Assembly (NCBI GenBank): GCA_003427395.1 | Contig: BFEA01000010.1 | Span: 249,330 to 309,402, forward strand | DNA length: 60,073 nt | Source of the DNA: Chara braunii | Taxonomy: Eukaryota; Streptophyta; Charophyceae; Charales; Characeae | Direction of reading: 5' to 3' | In this document: in pieces, positions 20,330-30,139 of the stretch | Numbering within the stretch: the stretch's first letter is position 1 | Layout of the letters: each line of letters begins with the position of its first letter | The notes under the pieces: generated by a model | What the model saw: only the letters and a program-made list of their open reading frames with translations | Database searches by the model: none | What the model was told of the DNA's origin: nothing | Made by a program: the position numbers and the translations under genes

Positions 20330-21640
20330 CAGATCCCTAGAGTTGAGCTACCAGACAACCAGGGTTTTTATCAGCCATGCATGATTGCTGTTGATCATCA
20401 CCTTAAGACCTCCTGCTACTGCCTGAGAGCGAGGGAATTTCATGCTCTCTCTCGCCAGTACCACCACGAGCGTCTGTTTATTGCTTTGGTCAAGCAAATA
20501 GATGCTCCCCCTGTTTCCTGTCGTCCTGAGATACAGCAGGTGGTAAATCAGTATGCTGATCTGATGCAGGAGCCCTTTGGGTTACCCAACCGGCCAACCA
20601 AGCATCACATCGAGCTGCTGCCTGGAGCGGTCCCTCCCAAGGGCCGCTTCTACAGGATGTCCCCTGCTGAGCTTGAGGAGCTCAGAAAGCAGCTTGAGAC
20701 CCTGACCAGCAAAGGTTGGATCAGACCCAGCACTTCTGAATTCGGTGCACCTGTTCTCTTTGTACCCAAAGGGAACGGCGAGTTCAGAATGTGCATTGAC
20801 TATAGGGGTCTCAATAAGATCACTAGGAAGAGTACTGAGCCACTTCCTAGGATCGATGATTTCCTGGACATGGTGCAGGGCTGCACAATGTTCAGCAAAG
20901 TCGACCTCAAATCTGGCTACCACCAGATTGAGATGGCAGAGGAGGATGTCTACAAGACAACCTTCAAGACCAGGTATGGGACTTACGAGTTCCTGGTCAT
21001 GCCATTTGGACTTTGCAACGCCCCAGGCACCTTCCAGACTAAGATGCACCGCATCTTCAGGCCTTACCTGGACAAGTTTATGGTTGTCTACCTGAATGAT
21101 ATCGTGGTATTCAGCAAAACTGCCAGGGAAAATGCGGAGCACTTGACTTTTGTTTTTCAGTCGTTACACGACAACCAGTATAAGATCAACAGAGAGAAGT
21201 CCTCCTTTGGAGTTCCCTCTGTCATCTCTCTGGGTCATGTAATCTCTGGAGATGGTCTGGCTCCTGAAGCAGCCAAATTTGCTGCTATTCAGGAGTGGCC
21301 TCACCCTCAGACAGTGAGGGATGTCAGGTCCTTCATGGGTTTATCCTCCTACTACAGAAAGTTTGTCAAGAACTCTGCAGTGGCCGCACCCCTGACTAAC
21401 CTAACAAAGAAGGATACTCCCTTTCTTTGGTCCCTCCACTGTCAGTTGGCCTTCACACGACTCAAGAAGGCCTTGACTCGTGCGCCTGTACTGAAGTTAC
21501 CTGACCCCACTTTGACGTTCATCCTGACCACTGACGCCAGTCAATATGGCATTGGGGCGGTTCTTCAGCTGGATGATGGGAATGGTCTATGGCCAGTAGA
21601 GTTCATGAGCAAGAAGATCAAGACCCAAAAGCTCCAGGAC
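20330..21640 (+). pseudogene. R3 reverse transcriptase and RNase H start (YLND)
   Basis: A long open frame with RT landmarks in order: [85 protein letters not shown]. The catalytic motif at 21089-21100 is YLND, not YLDD: the first of the two adjacent Asp is Asn (AAT). The thumb (YKINREKSSFG, LGHVISGDGL) and RNase H (LTTDASQYGIGAVL, first Asp at 21533-21535) follow. The frame shifts near 21635. Without the Asp the polymerase should be inactive. Confidence 0.93.
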
Positions 21641-22506
21641 TCAACTACGAGGAAGAGTTGTATGCTCTCGTCTGTGCCCTGAAACATTGGAAGCACTTTG
21701 TCCTGGGCAGGCACTTCAAGATCTTTTCAGATCACTCCACCCTGCAGTGGATGAAGTCCCAGGGAGAGTTGAACGATAAGCTGGCACGATACATTCAATT
21801 CATTGACATGTTTGACGTTGAATTGAAGCACAAGAAGGGCTGCGATAACAAGGTAGCAGATGCCCTCTCTCGTTGGCTTGACTCTTTTGCGTTGATCTCC
21901 TCTACTCACTCCTTTGTAGAGGAGACCCGTCAGACCATTGCTCGTCTACTGCCTCAGGACGAGACTTTTGGACCCATTGTCAGGAATCTGCAAGCGGATC
22001 CTTACTCTGAACCAGGCTATCCTCAGAGTTCAGATTTGTTGTATACTCGCAGCAGAGGTGAGGAGCACTTGTGCATTCCCCAGGACCAGCGGCTCAGGAC
22101 AGTGCTGATGTCAGAGTGTCATGATGCCCGTGGACATTTTGGGTTCCCAAAGTCTTATGAAGCCTTGTCACAGCGCTTCTTCTGGAAGGAGATGCGGAGT
22201 GATATGCTGCGCTATGTGGACACATGTGAGCTCTGTCAAAGGAATAAGGTCCAGCGTAGACCTCCTTTGGGACTGCTCAAACCCTTACCCATACATGATG
22301 GCCCTGCTGAATCCGTGTCGATAGACTTCACAGATTTAGGCAAGACCACCCCTCGGGGCATGCGGCAAGTTGTTATCTGCGTGGACAGGTTCTCCAAATA
22401 CGCAGAGTTCATCCCCTTGCCAGAGGTAGCTAGAGTACCGGCTGTGAGAGCAGCCTTTTCTGAGAGGTGGGTCACACCATGGAACGCCCACCTCTATAGT
22501 CAGTGA
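21641..22506 (+). pseudogene. R3 RNase H end, integrase HHCC and core start
   Basis: In the new frame: NYEEELYALVCALKHWKHFV, IFSDHSTLQWM and KVADALSRW close RNase H. The integrase zinc domain reads ECHDARGHFG and CELCQRNK. The catalytic core begins with VSIDFTDLG (first Asp) and VICVDRFSKYAEFIPLP. The frame breaks at about 22470-22506, before the second Asp. Confidence 0.92.
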
Positions 22507-23398
22507 TCGAGACCCCAAATTTTGCAGCGATGAGTGGTAGTCCTACTTTAAGGACTATCTGCACTCACGACTGGACATGACTTCTGGTCATCATCCTGAA
22601 GCCAATGGTTTGGCTGAAGTGATTAACCAAGTCTTATTACAGCTGCTGCGTCCTGTCATCTCTCCAGATCAACAGGACTGGGATCTTCATTTAGCGAGGG
22701 CACAACTCATGTATAACATGTTTGTCCACTCCTCGACAGGGTTCAGTCCATACCGGTTGCACTGGGGACGTGAACCACGACAGCCTCTTGATGACATCAT
22801 CGACAAGGCTAAGCCTGATTTGACACCAGGCACAACAGAGTTCGCTAGACGTTATCGTTCAGATGTGGAAAGAGCCCGCGCGAACTTGTTCAAAGCCCAA
22901 AAGGCTATGATTGAACAAGCTAATCGCCACAGGCGGCCTTCCCCCATCCGCACTGGTGATCATGCCTGGGTGGCCAGTTCTGAGTTGTCGAGGGAGGAGG
23001 ATATCTCCCCCAAGTTGTTGCCATGCTGCCTGGGTCCATGGCAGGTTCTAGATACAGTGGGCGCTGATCCCTTCGGTCCGTCGTATGTTATTGACGTCCC
23101 ACTGCACCTACGCACCCACCCGGACTTCCATGCATCCAAGCTGCTGCCGTTTACTCCAGCTGATGCATTCCTAGAATGGCCCCCTCAGTTTGGTCCGCCA
23201 ATCCTTGGTAAGGGATATGAAATTGACCGGATTGAGGATGAATGGGGCACAGGCCCCGATCGGCAATATCTTGTCAGGTTTGCATTCCAGCCTCCTTCTG
23301 AGAATAGGTGGTTCTACAGAAGAGACCTGCTCAAGACAGCAAAGTCCATTGTATTGCGATATGAAGCGGCTAAGAAGGGCAACCTTCCACGTCGTTAA
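22507..23398 (+). pseudogene. R3 integrase C-terminal half with chromodomain-like tail
   Basis: The frame resumes with VSDRDPKF (second Asp), an in-frame TAG at 22538-22540, then SGHHPEANGLAE with the catalytic Glu present. Next come DWDLHLARAQLMYNMFVH, GPWQVLDTVG and PSYVIDVPLHLRTHPDFHAS. The last 60 residues (YEIDRIEDEWGTG, RQYLVRFAFQPPSENRWFYR) resemble the chromodomain-like module of chromoviruses. Stop at 23396-23398. Confidence 0.92.
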
Positions 23399-24535
23399 CC
23401 TCGCCTCCACCCCTAGCTCGGAGGTCCTCGCTCCCGGGGAGGGTAAGCCTGCAATGACTTGCTGATTTCTACTGCCGAGATTGGCTGCGAGGGTGTACAC
23501 TAACCGATAGGGTTAGGTTTGTAATTTTGTTTGGCTGAGGGCTAACCGAGAAACCTGCCTGTAAGGAAATTCGTGAGGGACATATCTGCAAATCTGGGAA
23601 AATATAGGCCCAACACTAACCCGAATTCCTACAGCTACCCTAACTGCCTATAGCAGGCCCGGGCTACCCCTGGGACAGACAGGCCCTAAGCGGCCTATGC
23701 TACTAGACGGTCCTATAGCCTATAGTCGGGTCCGGTAGAGGCGGAGAGGCCGAAACAGCAACGGTACCTGTCGGTCAGTCAGTCCGGTCTAGGTCTAGGT
23801 AGTCTTTAGATAGGTTAGGCGCATCGGTTCAAGACTTTTGGCAGTTCATTTCACGCGAAGCAGCGTTGGAGAAGCCAAGCAAGTTGGTGGCGGTGACTGT
23901 CTGCAGGCGGCATCCTGAGACTCACCGTTGACAGCAGCCATAGCCGGCGTAGCCTGAGTGTGCCATAGCTGGGGCATCCTCAGCGCATCTACCCCTGGGG
24001 GTATCTGCGTCTGGCCGGGCTATTTCGAGGCTCTACACTGTGTACTCGTGGGTGGTGGCAGCCATAGCTGCCTGTTCATTCGCCAGAAATGTCCATCGGC
24101 ACTGAAGACTTCATCGCAGGACCTGTTCTTCATCAGGGTGGTTGGCGCTGGCCTCTGGGAGGCCATTCTGATGTGGCGCTACTAACAGGGTGTAGGATAG
24201 AGAGTGGGGTGTGAGTTCTGAGAGTGGCGAGATACTGGAACAAACTTTGTTACAATAATTGTTTGAGTTGGCTCATCATCAGTGTCATTCCAATTGTGAT
24301 CTTCCCAGGTTCCTTCTCGTGATTGGTTGTTGGGAGTTGTGTCAGAGAGTGAGAAACACTGCGTGTCTTCTCCCCATCTGTGCATGATTGTCTTCCGCTG
24401 CTTATTTCCACCTGTGTGCAGTTTGGACTCTGTCTCCTCTCTTCCCTTTTCTTATACATGTATGGGCATGTGTGAGATTGTCTGTGTGCGAGTGGCGATA
24501 AAATTCGTCAGACAATCAAGTTCATAACAGTTCAC
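23399..24535 (+). other. Downstream of R3, no gene recognised
   Basis: A possible polypurine tract (GGGGAGGGTAAG near 23437) follows pol, so an R3 3' LTR may begin near 23450 (TGCAATGACTTGC). I could not find its partner upstream of R3. CAGCCATAGC recurs at 23934 and 24058 and also near 17218 and 17360, the only sign of shared sequence. Confidence 0.35.
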
Positions 24536-24906
24536 TCTTTTTCTTTCTCAATTCTACTTTCATCTTCTTCTCCTTCTCAAGTGCTTCCTTTAGTTGTTTG
24601 ATATTTTCAACCACAATTTCTTCAGACACAATTATTGCTCTCCTCTTTTCGGTCTACAATCCTTCCAAGCTGCTCAATGATGTACTTATCAATTGCCTGA
24701 TGACACTTGATTAGTACATCCTGAACGCGTACGACGTTGGTGTTTGTTTTGGCCTGTTCGATAGCAGCTCGTACTACCCTCAAGTCGAACTTGTCTCGCA
24801 CATATGCCTCAGCTTCGGCACCTGCGCCACGAAGGTCAGAAATCAGTTGGTCCAAGCGGGCATTCAAACCCTTCTTCCGCTCATCCACTTGATGCCTGGT
24901 TATCAA
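24536..24906 (-). pseudogene. Coiled-coil protein fragment, unknown
   Basis: A 94-residue reading from 24906 (MITRHQVDERKKGL...) is rich in Glu, Lys, Arg and Ala with heptad-like spacing. It stops at about 24622, but the neighbouring frame continues the same character with VENIKQLKEALEKEKK and VELRKKKSEL to about 24536, so one frameshift probably interrupts a longer coiled coil. There is no recognisable domain. It could be a gag coiled coil of R4 (minus strand, same orientation) or an exon fragment of a host gene. Confidence 0.4.
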
Positions 24907-25480
24907 TGCTGAATATGAGTGAGACTTGATAGAAGAGAAAGGGAATAAATCGAGTTAGCACCGATAATTTCTAACAATTCTGGAAGAGAGACATTGTGAG
25001 GTGCGTCTGCCGCACAATAAATAATCAAATAACAATAATAAATTCCACGGCCGCACTATTCTACAACAGCAAGAAATTTAAACAACCGAAGAAGACAATA
25101 AATACAATTATTTCTAATTCTAACTACTGCTGTTCTTTATCTGTCTGTGTGATGACGTTCTAATTAAGAGTATATAGGTACCACCTCAGGCCACTGTGAT
25201 CAGATACAACACACAAGTATGCACAGCACCACAACACGGCAAACGACAGGTAAGGATGCCAACTCCAATCAACAAACAATTTGTCAGCAATCTTCTCCTT
25301 CTTTTCTCTGCGTCGTTCCTAGTGCCAGTGCGATACCACACCCCTCTTGACAGATGGCACTACAGCTGTCCAGTCAGCCGTTCTATGAGTCGTACCACCT
25401 TCGTCTTCAAGGTGCAACTCTTACTTAGCAGCCACCTGCCTGGCACGTGTCATCCCTGGCGTGCCAACATAGCAGATCTG
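24907..25480. other. AT-rich spacer, no gene recognised
   Basis: AT-rich (24950-25180 especially) with CAAATAACAATAATAAATT-type sequence. On the minus strand it would be the distal leader of R4 or sequence beyond its truncation point. Confidence 0.4.
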
Positions 25481-25980
25481 CAACATCAGCTCATCAGTGT
25501 CTAATCAATCAATGGTGGGATGCCACGTCAGCAAATGTGTGCTCTGGTCCTTCCCACTTGCCACTTCCTCGCGTCGTGGTGTCATACCGTCGCTCTTGCA
25601 GCCAATCAAATCAATGCCACATCAGCCAATGGAGCCAATGCCATAATAACAGGCTCGCCACATCAGAAGACAATGGTGTACGACACCTGCCTGCCACATC
25701 AGCAATCGGCTTGATGTCCGAAGGCCACGTCAGCATCTGTATCAGATTTGGTCGCGCCTCAGCTGCTAATGCAGCATGAGAATGCCACGTCAGCAATCTC
25801 CAGCAACCACGTCTCTAGACGTGGCACATAATACGCCCCGTCAGCGTGGGATCGCGATGTCGCCTCACTATCGCGATCCAGGCTGGCGCGCGGTCACTCT
25901 TGATCGTGATCCCGATTGCCACGTCAGCAATCGCATCGAGATCTAATCTTCTCGCCAGTGAAGTCCGTGCCACGTCAGCA
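25481..25980 (-). promoter_or_regulatory. R4 leader with CCAC[A/G]TCAGC motif array
   Basis: At least nine near-identical copies of TGCCAC[A/G]TCAGCA occur in 500 bp: about 25480, 25521, 25615, 25657, 25692, 25723, 25783, 25917 and 25968. Four or five are the exact 13-mer TGCCACGTCAGCA. Spacing is irregular (30-130 bp) and the sequence between motifs is not repeated. The core CCACGTCA/TGACGTGG is a known type of plant bZIP binding site; regulatory function here is inference. The array lies directly downstream of the R4 PBS. Confidence 0.6.
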
Positions 25981-26052
25981 ACACCGGCGTTCTTCGTCGT
26001 TGTCCATGTCAGATCTTGTTGTCATCACATCGGTCGTCGTCGTCAGGAGTAA

Positions 26053-26064
26053 GCTCCGATACCA
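26053..26064 (-). other. R4 primer binding site
   Basis: The minus strand reads TGGTATCGGAGC, three bases after the end of the LTR at 26068. Same initiator-Met type and same G variant as R2 and R6. Confidence 0.82.
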
Positions 26065-26067
26065 AAT

Positions 26068-26560
26068 TGCAATGAACACAGATCTTGAAGACACTTGTCA
26101 ACAATGCAAGCCCTGATGAATATACACCTGCTGATGATTATTAATAATCATAATCGTGCCCAGATAGAATGAGATGGGAGAATCATACACGGACGAAAAG
26201 AGAGAGGAGGGAGAATAGACTCAAAGAGTGGAGATACACAATGCCCACTTCTGCTTCGGGCTTCCTCCTCCATCACCACCTCAAATAATCAACAGTCTGA
26301 ACGTACATCTGAAGTTCTACTACAACGTGCCACGTGGCACGTCCATCAGGCCTCGTCAGCACACTCGAGCAATGTCGACCTCAAGATGACCAGGTATGTG
26401 TCCACGATTACTTCACAGTCATGATCTCCTCCTGAGTGACGATAAATCAGAACAGCAGTGCCAGTCATGTAGCCCAGCCACGTCGGCATAGTACACGTGG
26501 CAGCGGGCACATCAGCAGCGACGTGTGGCAGCTGCGACGTCAGCATGCCCTGAAGACAAT
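26068..26560 (-). mobile_element. R4 5' LTR (partial)
   Basis: The LTR end TGCAATGAACAC lies next to the PBS and continues rightwards. The match to 16674-16920 confirms it is a repeated LTR. The distal end is not defined; recognisable sequence stops where an inverted R1-type LTR fragment starts near 26611. It includes two further CATCAGC/GTCAGC motifs near 26508-26545. Confidence 0.65.
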
Positions 26561-26610
26561 AGTCAGCCAGCCACCATGACGAGCCAGCAGCGGGTCGCCG
26601 CAGTCACCCC

Positions 26611-26998
26611 AAATGCCAGCGCTTCTTCTTCTTCTTCTTCTTCTTCTTTCCGAGGGAAAGAGAGAGAGGTTACTGGCAGAGGTTACTTCGGGCATGATGC
26701 CCAGGATCTGATCCGACATTTTCGTGGCAGACGTTGATTGGACATTCGACAAGGAGACTATTTTGGACTTCACTATTGCGGTCTCGTCCTCTCCCTCGCC
26801 TCCATCTTAGTCTCGCCTCTTCCCGCATCTCTCATTTGTGGCACCTCCCCAATGTGCGTGTGCAAGAAGGGACCTTTTGTCTATGTATGTGGTCACTCCT
26901 CCCTCTCTCACATGAGTGATGTATGATGGGATGTCGCGTCAGTATTTGACGAGTCAGGTCATATTGAGTCTTCCGTTGCGCCACTTTGTGCCATTTTT
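26611..26998 (+). mobile_element. R1-type LTR fragment, inverted
   Basis: The plus strand here matches the minus strand of 2400-2720 (GAGGTTACTGGCAGAGGTTA, GACGTTGATTGGAC, CTCTCCCTCGCCTCCATCTT, GTGATGTATGATGGGATGTC, GTCTTCCGTTGCGCCACTT). It points opposite to the nearby R5 LTR, so an inversion or an independent insertion is needed. The match ends at about 26998. Confidence 0.8.
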
Positions 26999-27410
26999 GT
27001 GCAGTAACCCGTGTTCTGCAGCAGTCTGGGCCCTCAAAACAGAGCCCATACGATCCAGGCCAAACTCGGCCTGCACCAGGTAGTGTGACCACGCACTGCC
27101 CTAGGAAAGTCAAAAGTCTAAGTCGACTGTCAGGTCAAAGGTACCGCGCCCAGGCCCTTGGTCGGATACACTCACTTGTTGTGCGCAGGTACCCAGACAG
27201 GGTCAAGGACAAGGAATTCGGTTTCAGGCCAATCTGGGCCGTCATTTGCACTAAGATCTTGACGGCTGAGGGATGCAGCATCCGGGGTCCAGACCCCACG
27301 TCAACGCTACGTAAGCGCTGACTTCCTGACTTTGACATTCATTCAGTCTTGCGTGAATGCTGGCTTCACGTGTTGACGACAACGCTGGCTGGACGCTGCG
27401 ACGCTGGCTG
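26999..27410. other. Unassigned spacer between LTR fragments
   Basis: No ORF or domain. Composition resembles an LTR U3 (runs of GGGCC, AGGCC and CAGGC). GACGCTGGCTGGACGCTGCG shows a short tandem repeat near 27385-27410. Confidence 0.4.
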
Positions 27411-28234
27411 GACGGGGGGGAGGGCGAGAACAGATGGAAGAAGAAGAAGAAGATGTCGTCCTACTCGTGCCCAATTGACATAAATACCTCCAAACCAGAT
27501 TGCTTTTGCTACTAATAATAATGCACCCGTACCTAGCGGAATCAAATGAATGCCTATAATAGTAGTCATCTTATTTTTGTGCTTGTCTCACCTGCAGGTA
27601 ACTGTTGACAATTATTGACGTCGCCGGCGTACGCTGTGCTGCAGGTTGCTGGGGCCAGATCCAGTTATGGCGCCCAGGTACATACTCAAACGCTGCAGGT
27701 ATGGCCTCCACGCTGTCTCCCTACCTACTCCGCTACCTCCAGCGCAGCGCAGCGCTGTTGTGTGTGGTGCTGGTCCAGCAGTGTGTCACCCAAGAAGTGA
27801 GCTACTCGAACTGTGTCTGTGCCCAGCCGCTGCCCAGCTATAAGTAGCACTGGGCCTGGCTGGGCGCACCTGATGATGGGCCTGAAACGGCCCACTCGGT
27901 CCGGGCCCCTACAGGGCGTCCAAACCATGCTGCTGATGCAGCAAGGCGCAAAAATGTGTCTGGCCTAAAAACGGTCTCGCTCCTGTGTCCCCAGCCCAAG
28001 GCGTAGCCTTGGTGGGTCCTGCAAGTCCGAAACGTCAACTGCACGGACAAAAATAGGACAGCAAATAAGTAAGTAAATAAATAAATAAATAAAATGTTGC
28101 CTGTAGTTGAAACCTGCGGCCTGGGAGTCATTGTGGGCCTCCAAGGCGCGTGTCCGATGGGCACACGGGCTGGGGGCCCCTAAGCAACCGTCGGCCCCCT
28201 GAAGTGGGGTCGTGTGCAGGCTCGGTATGTAACA
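27411..28234 (-). mobile_element. R5 3' LTR (partial)
   Basis: The minus-strand LTR starts at 28234 with TGTTACATAC after a polypurine tract. It is homologous to the R1 LTR through a TAAATAAATAAA tract, the GGCCTGAAA-type blocks and the GCAGGTAACTG region. The GAA tract at 27436-27450 is shared. An unrelated piece of about 115 bp (27466-27581) interrupts it. The remaining distal LTR is lost at 27411. Confidence 0.8.
27466..27581 (-). pseudogene. psbC: psbC (CP43) fragment of plastid origin inside the R5 LTR
   Basis: The minus-strand translation reads [20 protein letters not shown] then [16 protein letters not shown]. From memory of the family, PSII CP43 has NKMTTILGIHL, then LLG-GAFLLVFKA, then FGG-YDTWA at this place, so the match runs over about 37 residues in one frame without gaps. 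The DNA is AT-rich with A/T-ending codons, unlike the GC-rich LTR around it. R1 shows the LTR without this piece (near 2855). It is interpreted as a nuclear plastid-DNA insertion. Several residues differ from conserved CP43, so it is probably old and decayed. Confidence 0.68.
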
Positions 28235-28247
28235 CCCCTCCCTCCTT
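28235..28247 (-). other. R5 polypurine tract
   Basis: The minus strand reads AAGGAGGGAGGGG immediately before the LTR start TGTTACATAC. Confidence 0.82.
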
Positions 28248-29731
28248 ATGAAGTCAAGCCGGCTCGAGGGTGAAGCAGTGCCGAAGCTGACGATCCGAAG
28301 GTGGAACCTGGACGCGAGTACGATGTGGAGCTAAAGGTACCGGATTGCGTTGTAACTTGCGTTCATAACGTGTGAGAACATCGGGCGCTGTTGCCTGCAG
28401 ATCCGCACGGGTCCACCATTGGTCGGCCTTATGGCTAGAGTAAGAGAAATGTATCAAGTATTATATCAGCTTATTGCTGTAGCGGCGCTGGGAGACGATG
28501 TCGCCCACCTCTTGAAAATCGCCCATAAAGGGTGGGTCTTGCGATCGTTGCCCGAGAAAGTTGTCATGTTCTGCTGGGCTGAGCAATGCTAACTTAGAAC
28601 AATGGAAGGGTCCTTCGGGTGCATCCCAGCGGGCGGCACAATGAGCCAGGGCCCCATCCATTTTCGAAGGAGCTCGTAAGAAATATCTTGCTCGAGGCTG
28701 AACTCCGCAACGAAAACCCATACGAGGTTGCCGACGTGGAACGGACAAGGAAGACGCTGGCGGTTGGCCTGTTGGCTCATACGTTGTTGCGTCTACGACA
28801 CCTGGTCGCGTGCCTTGACAAGAAGCTCTTGCATCTGACGAATGAAGAGAAGATGGTCATCACTCTCGACCGCCGGTGGGCTAATCATGTCCAATGGAAA
28901 AGTGACCGGCGAGCCATGCTCGAACTCAAAGGGTGACATCCCGATAGCCGGATGGATAGATGAGTTGTATGCCAACTCGACATCCGGCAGCCGCCTAACC
29001 CAATCCTTCTGGTTGGGAGAGTACGAAGTAGGACCTGTGCGGTCTGATGCGCCCTCCTCGTTTGACCATCGGTTTGCGGGTGGCGAGCCAAACACGGCTT
29101 TAGAGATGAGCCCCATCGTTTGACGAGTGCCAATAAAAAATCGTACGTGAAATGAGTGCCGCGGTTGGAGACGATTTCCTTGGGGTAACCCTTGGTTCGA
29201 ATCCAATCGGCGTAAAGAACATTTGCCAACTCCAGGGGGGCCTTGGCATGATAGCGGCAAGGCAAAAACATGGCAAACTTGGTCAGTCAGGCGACCATCG
29301 TGAGAATCCCATCCACACAAGTCTTGTGCTTGGGGAACGGCCCGGTAATGTCCATGGCAATCACTTCCCTTCGGCGCAAGGGGACCTGTAATGGTCGCAA
29401 CTCGACTTACAGATAAGGATTGTGGGATTTGCAACGTCGGCAAACCTCGCATGACTCGCAATAGTGTGTGATGTCGTCAAGAAGATCGGGCCACTAAAAG
29501 CGCTCGTGGACTCGGTGAATTGTACGATTGACTCCAAAATGTCCGGTGACAGGAGCATCGTGGAACTCGGCAAGAAGCCGCGGGTGAATCTCGCAGCACA
29601 CAAAGAAGATCATTCCCCGGCAAGTGGACGAGCAAATATCCCCCTTGGATCCGATAGTGCGATGGTGCCGGATTGGGAGAGAAACCATTCGCATACTTGT
29701 CACGGAACTCGGCGTCGGACTGGTAGCCGCG
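28248..29731 (-). pseudogene. R5 integrase and chromodomain-like tail (3' part of R5)
   Basis: From the R6 junction at 29731 downwards: linker GYQSDAEFRDKYANGF, remnants of the HHCC finger, core with VELAYNSSIHPAIGMSPFEF, then GSPVTFPLDMIS. At 29056-29058 the DGQT motif is followed by Arg in place of the catalytic Glu. The C-terminal region (LLRKWMGPWLI) leads to RRYSNKLI, an in-frame TAA, then WTRADLQATAPDVLTRYE. Multiple frameshifts. The remainder of R5 lies at 55025-56457, beyond R6. Confidence 0.88.
29727..29731. other. Target site duplication of R6, left copy
   Basis: CCGCG directly before the R6 LTR end (TGTTGCATACC at 29732). The identical CCGCG lies at 55020-55024 after the other R6 LTR end. 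R1 has a single CCGCG at this point in the homologous gene (near 6828), confirming duplication on insertion. Confidence 0.92.
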
Positions 29732-30069
29732 TGTTGCATACCATAACGGTGCAGACCAGACCAAGAACCGATCTTTCTCGCCAAATACAAGATTGCACAA
29801 CGGAAGGCTTGAATACCAGTGATCCGATCAATCAAGCTGCCATGCAGACCAAACCTGCATCATCATCATTCCATGGTGTGAAGGGGGGCTGACACGCACA
29901 CAGGAAGAATGCGTCAGTCCCCCGATCATACACAGACGAAGAAGAGGGGGATGAGACGAAGGGGAGGGAGAAGATGGAAATGTCGTCAACACCAAGTCTT
30001 CGATACAGATCCAAATAATCCCTCCCTAGAGGTCTAAATCCCGATGTTGAGTCTGAACCCCAATGTCGC

Positions 30070-30139
<70 letters not shown>

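Noticed and set aside
16921-24535. LTR pair for R3
   Set aside because: I compared the 1.2 kb on both sides by eye and found only a short CAGCCATAGC match, so no LTR is claimed.
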